Origin: Syntrophosphaera sp035450685
Lineage (GTDB): Bacteria; Cloacimonadota; Cloacimonadia; Cloacimonadales; Cloacimonadaceae
Length of the DNA: 64,000 bases
Direction of reading: 5' to 3'
Assembly (NCBI GenBank): GCA_035450685.1
Contig: DAOTNF010000009.1
Coordinates: 23,469-87,468, forward strand
Numbering within the stretch: position 1 is the first letter of the stretch; each line of letters begins with the position of its first letter. This document shows positions 25,884-34,126 of the stretch, piece by piece. The position numbers and the translations under genes are program-made. A model generated the notes under the pieces. It ran no database searches and was not told where the DNA came from. It saw only the letters and a list, made by a program, of their open reading frames with translations.

Positions 25884-27536
25884 ATGAAAGCTATACAAAG
25901 CTTGATTTTGTGTCTTATCCCGCTCTGCGGAGCGGCACTTTTGGAAGCGCAGGCGCCCCAGTGGCAATGGGCAGTTCGCGCGGGTGGTACTAACTGGGAT
26001 ACAGGAAATTGCATAGCTGTTGACAGCCAGGGCAATCAATATGTCACCGGGCTCTTTTATCACTCAGCCACTTTTGGCAGCCATACACTGATATCAAGCG
26101 GATACGAAGATATCTTTATTGCCAAGCTGGATTCTTCAGGCAACTGGCTCTGGGCAGTGCGGGCAGGTGGAACATCCGATGACCTCGGATATGGCATCGC
26201 CGTGGATGGAGTGGGAAATGCTTATGTGACCGGTTCTTTTTATGGCGCAGCCACATTCGGTAGCCATACTCTAACGGCATGTGGAGGCAAAGACATTTTT
26301 ACCGCCAAACTCGATACTAATGGCAACTGGCTCTGGGCGGTCAGAGCGGGAGGGACATCCGATGACCTCGGATATGGCATCACCGTGGATGGAGAGGGTA
26401 ATGCCTTGGTAACCGGGTCGTTTATGGGAACAGCTACTTTCGGCAGCCAGACCCTGACAGAAAACGGATCCGGTGATATCTTTGTCGCCAAGCTGGATTC
26501 TTCAGGCAACTGGCTCTGGGCGGCCCAGGCAGGAGGGGGAAACAATGACTATGGACTTTGTATAGCGGTGGATGGCTCGGGAAACGCGTATGTGACCGGG
26601 AGTTTCCGAATAACTGCCACTTTCGGGAACCAGACCCTGACGGCAAGTGGTCACAGGCTATTTGTCGCCAAACTGGACACCTCCGGCAACTGGCTCTGGG
26701 CGGTTAAAACAGAAGGAGCAGGAGGAGAATCCGTATCTGGCATCGCTGTGGATGAAGAAGGTAATGCCTGGATAACCGGTTCTTTAATCTACACAGTCTA
26801 TTTCGGCAGCCATATCCTGGACGTTACGATGTATAATGAAAGTGATTCAGATATCTTTGTTGCCAAGCTGGGCCCCTCCGGTAACTGGCTCTGGGCAGTC
26901 CAGGCGGGAGGAATAGACGTTGACATGGGATATGACATTGGCCTTGATGGCTCTGGGAACGCCTGTGTGACCGGATGTTTCTGGGACACCGCCACTTTTG
27001 GCAGCCATACCCTGACGACAAGCGGATTCGCTGATATCTTTGTCGCCAAACTGGACCCCTCCGGCAACTGGCTCTGGGTAACCAAGGCAGGAGGGACGTA
27101 CAACGATTTGGGATTCGGCATCGCCGTGGATGGCCTGGGTAACGCCTATGTGACCGGTTATTTTGGAGACACAGCAACTTTTGGCAGCCAAAGCCTAACG
27201 ACAAGTGGAAGTGATGATATATTCGTTGCCAAGCTGGAAAACCTTACACCAGTGGAGGATGTCCTGGCGCCGCAAGCGGTTGCCAGATTGCATAACGCCT
27301 ACCCCAATCCACTGGGCAGGGGGGAAAGCGCACTGATCAAAGCGGACATCCCGGAACGTTCCTCCGGCACCCTGAGCGTCTTCAACCTGCGCGGACAGAT
27401 GGTAGCCCGCCATAAACTGAACCCCGGTTCGCGGCAGGTAACCTTCAGCGGCAAAGGTCTTCCCGCGGGGGTCTATCTTTACAGCCTGATATGCGGTGAT
27501 TACAGGGAGACTAGGAAACTGGTGCTGCTGAAATAA
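25884..27536 (+). CDS. Secreted seven-bladed beta-propeller protein (SBBP repeats) with C-terminal sorting domain
   Basis: The start used here (MKAIQSLILCLIPLCGAALLEAQ, 550 residues) is supported by GGGAGG and a signal peptide; an in-frame ATG at 25857 lies farther upstream. The mature protein has exactly seven units of about 60 residues built around FGSHTLT...DIFVAKLD...GNWLWAVRAGG...GIAVDG.GNAYVTGSF, as expected for a seven-bladed propeller. The C-terminal part contains AYPNPLGR...VFNLRGQMVA...GVYLYSL and ends RKLVLLK, a type IX-type sorting signal. Propellers of this kind usually bind proteins or sugars. It is a close paralogue of the gene at 49841 and a relative of those at 27680 and 44843. 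Confidence 0.85.
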   Translation: MKAIQSLILCLIPLCGAALLEAQAPQWQWAVRAGGTNWDTGNCIAVDSQGNQYVTGLFYHSATFGSHTLISSGYEDIFIAKLDSSGNWLWAVRAGGTSDDLGYGIAVDGVGNAYVTGSFYGAATFGSHTLTACGGKDIFTAKLDTNGNWLWAVRAGGTSDDLGYGITVDGEGNALVTGSFMGTATFGSQTLTENGSGDIFVAKLDSSGNWLWAAQAGGGNNDYGLCIAVDGSGNAYVTGSFRITATFGNQTLTASGHRLFVAKLDTSGNWLWAVKTEGAGGESVSGIAVDEEGNAWITGSLIYTVYFGSHILDVTMYNESDSDIFVAKLGPSGNWLWAVQAGGIDVDMGYDIGLDGSGNACVTGCFWDTATFGSHTLTTSGFADIFVAKLDPSGNWLWVTKAGGTYNDLGFGIAVDGLGNAYVTGYFGDTATFGSQSLTTSGSDDIFVAKLENLTPVEDVLAPQAVARLHNAYPNPLGRGESALIKADIPERSSGTLSVFNLRGQMVARHKLNPGSRQVTFSGKGLPAGVYLYSLICGDYRETRKLVLLK

Positions 27537-27616
27537 GATGAAATGGTGAAAAAGAGGCGTCCTGTCATTTGAAACAACTCCCCTTATTGTAAAGTTTCGC
27601 CCCGCTATTTTATTAC

Positions 27617-27655
27617 TTGACATATTTGGCAAACCCCGCCAGTTTGCTTAAGAGT
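27617..27655 (+). promoter_or_regulatory. Shared upstream element of the SBBP genes, copy 2
   Basis: TTGACA (27617-27622), a CCCGCCAGTTTG box and GAGT (27652) precede the second SBBP gene. The TTGACA-to-GAGT distance, 35 nt, matches the copy at 25820. Confidence 0.45.
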
Positions 27656-27679
27656 AAAAAACAGCCATCAGGAGGAACA

Positions 27680-29383
27680 ATGAAAACGTTTCAAAGCTTG
27701 GCCTTGTGTTTTGTGTTGCTCTGCGGAGCGACGGTTTTGGTTGCGCAGGCGCCCTATTGGCAGTGGGCGGTCAAAGCGGAAGGGGATGGAGAGGAATGGA
27801 GCATGTCCATTGCGACCGACAGCCAGGAAAACCAGTATGTCACTGGTCATTTTGATGGGATAGCCACTTTCGGCACCCACACCCTGACAGCAAACGGAGG
27901 TCAATGGGGTGCAGATCTCTTTGTCGCCAAACTTGATCCAAATGGAAACTGGCTCTGGGCCGTCAAGGCGGGAGGGATAGACAATGAAATTGGTAATGAC
28001 ATCGCCGTGGATGGAGCAGGTAACGCCTATGTGACCGGATTTTTTGAAGGCACGGCTACTTTCGGCACCCACACCCTGACGGCAAGTGGAGAGGAAGATA
28101 TCTTCATCGCCAAACTGGACACTTCCGGCAACTGGCTCTGGGCTGTCAAAGCGGGAGGGACAGACTACGACTATGGCTATGGCATCGCCGTGGATGGATC
28201 GGGTAACGCCTGGGTGACCGGATGGTTTGAAGGCACAGCCACCTTTGGCAGCCAGACCCTGACTTCAAGAGGAGATTTGGATATCTTTGCCGCCAAGCTG
28301 GACACTTCCGGCAACTGGATCTGGGCTGTCCGAGCGGGAGGGACAAACTTGGACATGGGCTTTGATATAGCCGTGGATTTAGCAGGTAACGCCTGGGTGA
28401 CCGGAAATTATATAAACATAGCAAATTTCGGTAGCCACACCCTGACAGAACTCGGAGGATTTGTCGCCAAGCTTGACCCAAATGGCAACTGGCTCTGGGC
28501 TGTCCAAGCAGGTCATGATGGGAGAGGTGTCGTTATAGATACAGTGGCTGGACTGGGTACGGCTTACGTGGTCGGGGAGTTTGGAAACACAGCCACTTTC
28601 GGCAGCCAGACCCTGACATCAAGTGGAATGTGGGATGTCTATGTCGCCAGGCTGGACACCACCGGCAACTGGCTCTGGGCTGTCAAAGCCGGAGGAACAG
28701 GCGATGAAAGGGGATACGGCATCGCCGTGGATGGAGTGGGCAAGGCTTACGTGATCGGGGAGTTTGGAAACACAGCCACTTTCGGCAGCCATGTCCTGAC
28801 TTCAAGTGGAGAGTGGGATATCTTTGCAGCCAAGCTTGATTCATTTGGCAACTGGCTCTGGGCGGTCGAAGCGGGAGGGACGTTCAATGACTACGGATAT
28901 GGCATCGCAGTGGATGGAATGGGTAACGCTTACTTGACAGGAAAGATTGAAGGCACAACTACTTTCGGCACCCATATCCTGACAGCAAATGGATTCGGTG
29001 ATGTCTATGTTGCCAAGATATCTTACATAGATGAAGACGCTCCGCCCAAAGCGCCGGAGAATGTACATATCACGTTGAGCGAAAACTCCGCCTTGATCAC
29101 CTGGGACGCTGTGACCGAAAACATCCTCGGTCAGCCCATCACGCCAGATTGTTACTACGTTTATAAATCCTCTGATCCCTTTGGACAGTTCACATACTAT
29201 GGCTCTTCCAGCGACACTACATTCGTTCTTTCCACGACGGACTTGTCCCATCCCATGATGTTTTACCGTGTGACGGCATACAAAGACAACCCCAGAGGCA
29301 GGTCTGACCCTGCGTCGCCGGAACTGGAGCCTGGAACGGCTGAGGCAGAGATGAAGCATAGATTGGAGTTTACCAAAGAATAG
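27680..29383 (+). CDS. Secreted seven-bladed SBBP protein with C-terminal fibronectin III-like domain
   Basis: The likely start (MKTFQSLALCFVLLCGATVLVAQ, 567 residues) follows GGAGG and a signal peptide; an upstream in-frame ATG at 27617 lies within the promoter-like element. Seven units with the NWLWAVKAGG core are present, matching the neighbouring paralogue. Unlike the other three SBBP proteins it lacks the sorting domain and instead ends with a fibronectin III-like domain (ENVHITLSENSALITWDAVTENI... SPELEPG). This suggests either a swapped C-terminus or a protein that stays attached by another route. It could partner with the adjacent SBBP protein. Confidence 0.82.
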   Translation: MKTFQSLALCFVLLCGATVLVAQAPYWQWAVKAEGDGEEWSMSIATDSQENQYVTGHFDGIATFGTHTLTANGGQWGADLFVAKLDPNGNWLWAVKAGGIDNEIGNDIAVDGAGNAYVTGFFEGTATFGTHTLTASGEEDIFIAKLDTSGNWLWAVKAGGTDYDYGYGIAVDGSGNAWVTGWFEGTATFGSQTLTSRGDLDIFAAKLDTSGNWIWAVRAGGTNLDMGFDIAVDLAGNAWVTGNYINIANFGSHTLTELGGFVAKLDPNGNWLWAVQAGHDGRGVVIDTVAGLGTAYVVGEFGNTATFGSQTLTSSGMWDVYVARLDTTGNWLWAVKAGGTGDERGYGIAVDGVGKAYVIGEFGNTATFGSHVLTSSGEWDIFAAKLDSFGNWLWAVEAGGTFNDYGYGIAVDGMGNAYLTGKIEGTTTFGTHILTANGFGDVYVAKISYIDEDAPPKAPENVHITLSENSALITWDAVTENILGQPITPDCYYVYKSSDPFGQFTYYGSSSDTTFVLSTTDLSHPMMFYRVTAYKDNPRGRSDPASPELEPGTAEAEMKHRLEFTKE

Positions 29384-29407
29384 ACCGTCTACGATCTATT
29401 ATGGGTA

Positions 29408-29478
29408 GTTTGGAGTTCAAGCCGGCAAAATATGTTTGATAACTGTCTCCAATCCCAAAGCCGGCTTGGACTCCAAAC
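29408..29478. repeat. Long inverted repeat of 19-nt arms
   Basis: GTTTGGAGTTCAAGCCGGC (29408-29426) pairs with GCCGGCTTGGACTCCAAAC (29460-29478) with one mismatch, around a 33-nt loop. A decayed copy lies at 14785-14850. Confidence 0.75.
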
Positions 29479-29750
29479 GTTCCTCAAAAGACTGGATCCC
29501 GGGTCAAGCTATTCCACCCCAACGGATCGTTACCGATCCGTCGAGGACCCCGGCTTGCCCGGGATGACACAGTATATGGCCTGGTAGACTTGTTTCGGGG
29601 GAACCTTTCCACCATTCCACCTTTCCACCTTTCCACCTCAAAAGCACCTTTCCACCTTTCCACCTCAAAAACACCTTTCCACGGCACTTTCAGGGTCGTA
29701 GCACCTATATATAGTGGGGGCCTCATTTGCATAGTCTGCTTTGTGTGATG

Positions 29751-29797
29751 TCATCCTGGGGTCAACCTTATAATTTATAAGGATGACCTAAGGATGA
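29751..29797. repeat. 47-bp palindrome, module F, imperfect copy
   Basis: Same layout as 51682-51728 with a left arm that differs at several positions. The centre reads CCTTATAA-T-TTATAAGG. Confidence 0.75.
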
Positions 29798-29841
29798 TGG
29801 CCCGCAAGCGCGGCCCCTCAAAGCAAAACGAGGAGGACAAG

Positions 29842-30279
29842 ATGAAAGTGAATTACAAAAATCCGCTGCTCAGCTACAGCGGGCTCTGTGACGGGCTTAT
29901 CTATTACTACCACAGGCGGTTGAAGGTGTATCTTGCCAAGGAATACACCAAGCCGCGCCGTAGCGGGCAAAACGAGAGGATGGCGGCCGTGACCCGCAAC
30001 CTGTGGGCGTTGGAGCCATCCCCGGGCTGGCTCTACGATCTGGACATCTACCGCCAAATCCACAATGGCAACACGGGTGAAAACGAGCCCCAACTGCTGA
30101 GCGCGCAGGGCCTCTACATCAAGCTGATGTGGGCCATGGGACGGAAACTGGGGCTGGATCTCGCCACGCTGACCCGGGACGACATCGCGGATCTGCCCTG
30201 CCGCACCGTGAAAAGCGCGGTGGAGGCGGGCCTGCTGCCCCGGGTCGCGGGCTGCGAAAACTTAACGCGGGAGTTTTGA
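29842..30279 (+). CDS. Hypothetical protein of 145 residues between repeats
   Basis: The start at 29842 is supported by GAGGAGGA 9 nt upstream; an ATG at 29794 lies inside the palindrome of the repeat and is less likely. The protein begins MKVNYKNPLLSYSGLCDG, has several Tyr/Arg/Lys-rich stretches in the first half and an acidic C-terminal half (LDLATLTRDDIADLPCRTVKSAVEAGLLP) that looks helical. I do not recognise a family. The gene has its own Shine-Dalgarno and its own terminator directly after the stop, so it forms a self-contained unit at the 3' end of a composite repeat. It may be cargo of the repeat or a gene whose upstream region was copied elsewhere. Confidence 0.55.
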   Translation: MKVNYKNPLLSYSGLCDGLIYYYHRRLKVYLAKEYTKPRRSGQNERMAAVTRNLWALEPSPGWLYDLDIYRQIHNGNTGENEPQLLSAQGLYIKLMWAMGRKLGLDLATLTRDDIADLPCRTVKSAVEAGLLPRVAGCENLTREF

Positions 30280-30302
30280 GGCGGACATCGTTCCGCCTTT
30301 TC
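30279..30302 (+). terminator. Rho-independent terminator of the 145-residue protein gene
   Basis: AGGCGGA and TCCGCCT pair around CATCGT and are followed by TTTCC. The stem begins in the last base of the stop codon. Confidence 0.7.
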
Positions 30303-30339
30303 CTCCCTTGCACGCTCTATAATTCGTGTAACTTAAGGG

Positions 30340-30930
30340 CTGCCGTGTATTGGGCTGCCGAAATCCGTTCGGCAGAGGCAACGGAGTTGCCTGTATTGGA
30401 AGAGACCTCCGGTCTCTGTGGCAAACGGATTTTGCCACCCCAATGTACTGGATCCCGGGTCAAGTGGTTCACGCAGATTTTCGCGGATAAAAGACGCAGA
30501 TGAGCACGGATTGGGGTTGTGGGGCGCGCTTGCTTTGGGGTCTGGTGCTTGTTTTTGGGCTTTAAAAAGACTGGATCCCGGCTCGCAGGCCGGGATGACA
30601 CGGTAGATAGTCTGGTATGGTCTGTTTCGGGGTCTGGTGCTTGTTTCTGGGTTGGACGCTTGTCCTTGTATCCTGTTTTAATTCGTGTTAATTTGTGTAA
30701 TTTGTGGATGATTTTAAAAGACTGGATCCCGGGTCAAGCAAGCTTGCCCGGGATGACACGGTAGATAGTCTGGTATGGTCTGTTTTAGGCTCTGGTGCTT
30801 GTTTTTGGGACGGTAGATAGACTGGGGTGATTTGTTTCGGGGTCTGGTAGGTCTTGTTACGGTGGAACCTTTTCACCATTTCACCTTTCCACCTTTCCAC
30901 GGCCAATTCACCTTTCCACGGCTATTCCAC
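30340..30930 (+). repeat. Rearranged repeat block between the 145-residue gene and the HTH gene
   Basis: The 786-nt gap 30280-31065 contains module B (30352-30441), module A (30465-30516), a short module C (30564-30616), a block shared with 42490-42590 (TTAATTTGTGTAATTTGTGG), a second module C (30715-30773) and TTTCCACC tandem repeats near 30866-30930. The palindrome and leader modules are absent. From about 30960 to 31065 I see only a TTGACA (30997-31002) on the plus strand. Confidence 0.75.
30352..30441 (+). repeat. Four-hairpin module B, copy 2
   Basis: Hairpins GCCGAA/TTCGGC (loop ATCCG), GGCAA/TTGCC (loop CGGAG), AGAGACC/GGTCTCT (loop TCC) and GTGGCAAA/TTTGCCAC (loop CGGAT) follow one another. 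The loops alternate TCCG-type and CGGA-type. Confidence 0.8.
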
Positions 30931-31065
30931 CTCTTACAGTTCGTGTAATCCGTGGACAACTATTCTATCAACCACGGGGAGGCACAGTCTTTTTGGTTGA
31001 CACATTCGCGAGAGGGTCAATTCTTGCATCTGACATCTGACGATGAATAAAGTGGGAAGGATGCC

Positions 31066-31224
31066 ATGATTTCGCAAAAGGAAGCCGCTGAACTTTTGGG
31101 AGTGAGTTCCAAGGCCTTGTGCCGCTGGAGCGGCGCGGGGAGCTTGCCTTCCCGCCGTCTGGGAAAGCGCCGTTATCCGGAGCGCGGGAAGCCTGGATCC
31201 CTGCCGTGGGAGCGGGTGGAATGA
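31066..31224 (+). CDS. Mini helix-turn-helix (MerR/excisionase-like) protein coupled to the Hyf-like operon
   Basis: The 52-residue frame reads MISQKEAAELLGVSSKALCR, the pattern of the HTH_17/MerR-excisionase family (two helices with GVS at the turn), followed by a basic stretch (RRLGKRRYPERG). GGAAGG lies 5-10 nt upstream. Its TGA stop overlaps the ATG of the next gene (31221-31224), so the two are translationally coupled. Known members bind DNA as regulators or recombination directionality factors. Here it might regulate the downstream operon, or be a gene remnant whose translation feeds the first subunit. Homology is inferred from the motif only. Confidence 0.6.
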   Translation: MISQKEAAELLGVSSKALCRWSGAGSLPSRRLGKRRYPERGKPGSLPWERVE

Positions 31225-33206
31225 TGCAGTTGTATCTCGCCGGAGTCATGGCCATCGTGCTTGGCGGCTTGATCGCCCTGCCGCTCAGAAACGGCCGCCT
31301 TTCCTTCGCGGCTGCCTGCGCCGGAATGCTGGTTGGAGCAGTCCTGACGGCGATTCCCGCGGTCAGGGCGTTGTGGGGAGTTTTCCCGCTGAGCGCGGAC
31401 TACCACTGGTTCCTGCCCGGGGCTGCCTTTAGCTACAGGCTGGACTCGCTTTCCGCCTTCTTTTGCCTGCCGGTGCTGCTGATTTCGCCGCTGGCGCTGA
31501 TCTACGGACGCTCCTATCTGCGAAGCCCGGGCAGGCGTCCCGGCGTCCACTGGTTTTTCTACAACCTGCTTGCCGCCAGCATGTTGCTGCTTTTGGCCGC
31601 GAACAGCGCGCTGCTTTTCCTTATCGTTTGGGAAGTGATGGCCCTCGCCTCGTTCTTTCTGGTTATGCACGACCACACGGACGCGGAGGTGCGGAAAGCG
31701 GGCTGGACCTATCTTATCGCCACGCATGTCGGAACCGTCGCCCTCCTCGCCTTTTTCGCCATTTTGGGAGGAAGCGCGGGCTCCCTGGATTTTGGCCGCA
31801 TCGCCGCCACGCAACATGGCGGGAAGTCTGTGGCGCTGCTTTTTTGGCTGGCGCTGTTTGGATTCGGCGTCAAGGCGGGCTTCATCCCCCTCCATATCTG
31901 GTTGCCGGAAGCCCATCCCGCCGCGCCCAGCCACGTTTCCGCCCTGATGTCCGGCGTGATGATAAAAACGGGCATCTATGGCTTGCTCCGCGCCCTGCTC
32001 CTGCTTGGACAGCCAAGCGCGTGGATGGGCTGGGTTTTGGTGATCGTGGGCATCGTTTCCGGGGTCGGCGGAGTGCTCTTTGCCCTGGCGCAGCATGACC
32101 TGAAGCGGCTGCTGGCCTATCACAGCGTGGAAAACATCGGGATCATCGCCCTTGGCTTGGGAACCGGAGTTTTGGGACTGGCCTGGCAGATTCCGGCGCT
32201 GGCGATCCTCGGCTTTGGCGGAGGACTGCTGCACGTGCTCAACCACGCAATCTTCAAGAGCCTGCTCTTCATGGGGGCCGGCTCGGTCATCCACTCCTGC
32301 GGAACCAGCAATCTCGAGCTTCTGGGCGGGGTCATCAAGCGCGCCCGCTGGACCGGAATCACCTTCCTGATCGGCTCCGCGGCGATTTCCGCCCTGCCAC
32401 CCTTCAACGGCTTTATCAGCGAGTTTTACATCTACTTTGCCGGAGTGCGGGGCCTGGGAGCCGCCACGCCCGGGCCGGTGATCCTGGCGGTCTGCCTGCT
32501 TGCCAGCCTGGCCTTGATCGGCGGCCTGGCCCTGGCCTGCTTTGCCAAGGCGTTTGGGATAGTTTTCCTGGGCGAACCGCGTTCCGAACTTGCCCACAAG
32601 GCGCATGACCCAGGCTGGATGATGCGCCTGCCGATGCTGCTTTTGAGCCTGCTCTGCCTTCTGATCGGGCTGCTGGCACCGCTGACCCTGTATCTGGTTT
32701 TTCCTCCCGTTATTGCCATGGCAGGACTGCCTGCCATCTTTGACTCCACGCCTTTCCAGCTCACGCAGTCCCTGTCCATCATCGCGTTTCTGCTGGCGCT
32801 GCTTTTGGGCAGCGCGGCCTGGTTCCATCTGATCCGCCGCTCCTTGCCCCGGGGACGCCAGGAAAGCCGCACCGGAACCTGGGATTGCGGCTATTTGAAG
32901 CCCAGCGCCAGGATGCAATACACAGCCTCGTCCTTTGCCGCTCCCATCACCGGGCTGTTTCAGCGTCTGCTCTGCATCCGCAAGCGGGGAAAGCCTGTGG
33001 AAGGCTATTTCCCCGCCTCCGCCAGTTTCCATTCCGACACTCCGGATGCCGCGAAGGAAGGGCTTTTCGCCCCCCTCTTCCGGCTGGCGGAACGCTTGAT
33101 TGCCCCGCTCAGAAAGTTGCAGCACGGCAATCTGAACGGCTATCTGCTCTATATCGCGGTCACCCTGATCGCGCTGCTGGTCTGGAAGACCGTGGTGGCA
33201 AGATGA
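31221..33206 (+). CDS. Hyf/complex I-like antiporter-type membrane subunit (HyfB-like)
   Basis: The protein of about 660 residues is a polytopic membrane subunit of the NuoL/M/N-Mrp family. It contains GFGVKAGFIPLHIWLPEAHPAAPSHVSALMSG, with the conserved lysine of the ion channel and the PxHxWLPxAH motif. Starts at 31221 and 31224 are both possible; the first overlaps the HTH gene stop. It is the first and largest of six genes that overlap by ATGA or sit within 10 nt, an operon coding for a membrane complex that links electron transfer to H+ or Na+ movement. The gene order (B-C-E-F-G-I) matches the hydrogenase-4/energy-converting hydrogenase-related group. Confidence 0.9.
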   Translation: MMQLYLAGVMAIVLGGLIALPLRNGRLSFAAACAGMLVGAVLTAIPAVRALWGVFPLSADYHWFLPGAAFSYRLDSLSAFFCLPVLLISPLALIYGRSYLRSPGRRPGVHWFFYNLLAASMLLLLAANSALLFLIVWEVMALASFFLVMHDHTDAEVRKAGWTYLIATHVGTVALLAFFAILGGSAGSLDFGRIAATQHGGKSVALLFWLALFGFGVKAGFIPLHIWLPEAHPAAPSHVSALMSGVMIKTGIYGLLRALLLLGQPSAWMGWVLVIVGIVSGVGGVLFALAQHDLKRLLAYHSVENIGIIALGLGTGVLGLAWQIPALAILGFGGGLLHVLNHAIFKSLLFMGAGSVIHSCGTSNLELLGGVIKRARWTGITFLIGSAAISALPPFNGFISEFYIYFAGVRGLGAATPGPVILAVCLLASLALIGGLALACFAKAFGIVFLGEPRSELAHKAHDPGWMMRLPMLLLSLLCLLIGLLAPLTLYLVFPPVIAMAGLPAIFDSTPFQLTQSLSIIAFLLALLLGSAAWFHLIRRSLPRGRQESRTGTWDCGYLKPSARMQYTASSFAAPITGLFQRLLCIRKRGKPVEGYFPASASFHSDTPDAAKEGLFAPLFRLAERLIAPLRKLQHGNLNGYLLYIAVTLIALLVWKTVVAR

Positions 33207-34126
33207 GCGCCCTTTCCTGGATCTTTCCCCTCTGCGGCTGGCTGCTGGCGCCGCTGATGGTGGGCGTGATCAACAGGGTCAAGGCCATAATGGCGGGACG
33301 CCGCGGCCCCTCGCTCTTTCAGCTTTACCGCGATCTCTTCAAGCTGCTGCGCAAGGGATCGGTTTACAGCGAGACCTCCACCCTCATTCTGCGCCTGGCT
33401 CCGGCCGTGATCCTCGTTTGCGTGGTGCTGGCCACCCTGATCCTGCCTTGGGGCGGATTGCCCGCTCCGGTCTCGTTTGCCGGGGATTTCATCCTCCTGG
33501 TCTATCTTTTGGCGTTGTCCCGCTTTGCCACGGTGCTTGCCGCTTTGGATACCGGCTCCGCCTTTGAGGGGATGGGCGCCAGCCGCGAAGTCCTCTTTTC
33601 CGCCCTGGCGGAACCCGCTCTGATGCTGGGTTTTCTGGTGCTGATCCTGCATACCGGCAGCCAGGGACTCTCGGATATTTCCTCCGGGATCGGGCTGGCG
33701 GATTGGCAGAACTCCGCTCCGGCGCTGAGCATGGTCGCCCTGGCCTGGTTCTTTGTGCTGCTCACGGAAAACTGCCGCATCCCCGTGGATGATCCGACCA
33801 CACATCTGGAGCTGACCATGATCCACGAGGTGATGATTCTGGATTACAGCGGGCCAGACCTCGCCTTCGTGGAATACGCGTCCGCGCTGAAGCTTTGGAT
33901 TTTCGGCGGGCTGCTGGTGAATCTGTTCCTGCCGCTGCCCTTTGCCAAGCCTTGTTTGCAAGCCGGAGTCTTTATCCTGGGAATCTTTCTGGTGGCCGTG
34001 CTGGTTGGACTCACGGAGTCCGTGATGGCGCGGCTCAAGCTGCTCAATGTGCCAAAAGTCCTGGCCGGGTCTGCCGCCCTGAGCCTGATCGCCCTGATGC
34101 TGAAGCTGGTGGAGTATTACCAATGA
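33203..34126 (+). CDS. HyfC/NuoH-like membrane subunit
   Basis: The start at 33203 (ATGAGC) overlaps the stop of the previous gene, giving 307 residues; an earlier in-frame ATG at 32885 lies inside that gene and is rejected. The protein has about eight membrane segments and carries ENCRIPVDDPTTHLELTMIHE, the conserved quinone/ferredoxin-side loop of complex I subunit 1 relatives. GRRGPSLFQLYRDLFKLLRKG near residue 40 matches HyfC/NuoH. This subunit anchors the hydrophilic arm and transmits redox energy to the ion channels. Confidence 0.92.
   Translation: MSALSWIFPLCGWLLAPLMVGVINRVKAIMAGRRGPSLFQLYRDLFKLLRKGSVYSETSTLILRLAPAVILVCVVLATLILPWGGLPAPVSFAGDFILLVYLLALSRFATVLAALDTGSAFEGMGASREVLFSALAEPALMLGFLVLILHTGSQGLSDISSGIGLADWQNSAPALSMVALAWFFVLLTENCRIPVDDPTTHLELTMIHEVMILDYSGPDLAFVEYASALKLWIFGGLLVNLFLPLPFAKPCLQAGVFILGIFLVAVLVGLTESVMARLKLLNVPKVLAGSAALSLIALMLKLVEYYQ

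Larger units (their letters stand above)
29408..29841 (+). repeat. Composite intergenic repeat with long inverted repeat, modules C-G, plus orientation
   Basis: The 458-nt gap holds, in order, a long inverted repeat (29408-29478), module C with a nested insert (29486-29586), TTTCCACC tandem repeats (about 29608-29690), the AT-rich box (29696-29733), the 47-bp palindrome region (29751-29797), and a Shine-Dalgarno leader running to the ATG at 29842. This is the only copy where the leader opens a long reading frame. Confidence 0.8.

Noticed and set aside
29608..29690. TTTCCACC tandem repeats as a CRISPR array
   Set aside because: Units are only 8-20 nt, there are no unique spacers of regular length and no cas genes nearby.
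31173..33125. 650-residue minus-strand frame opposite the first Hyf-like subunit
   Set aside because: Low complexity and antisense to a clear membrane subunit.
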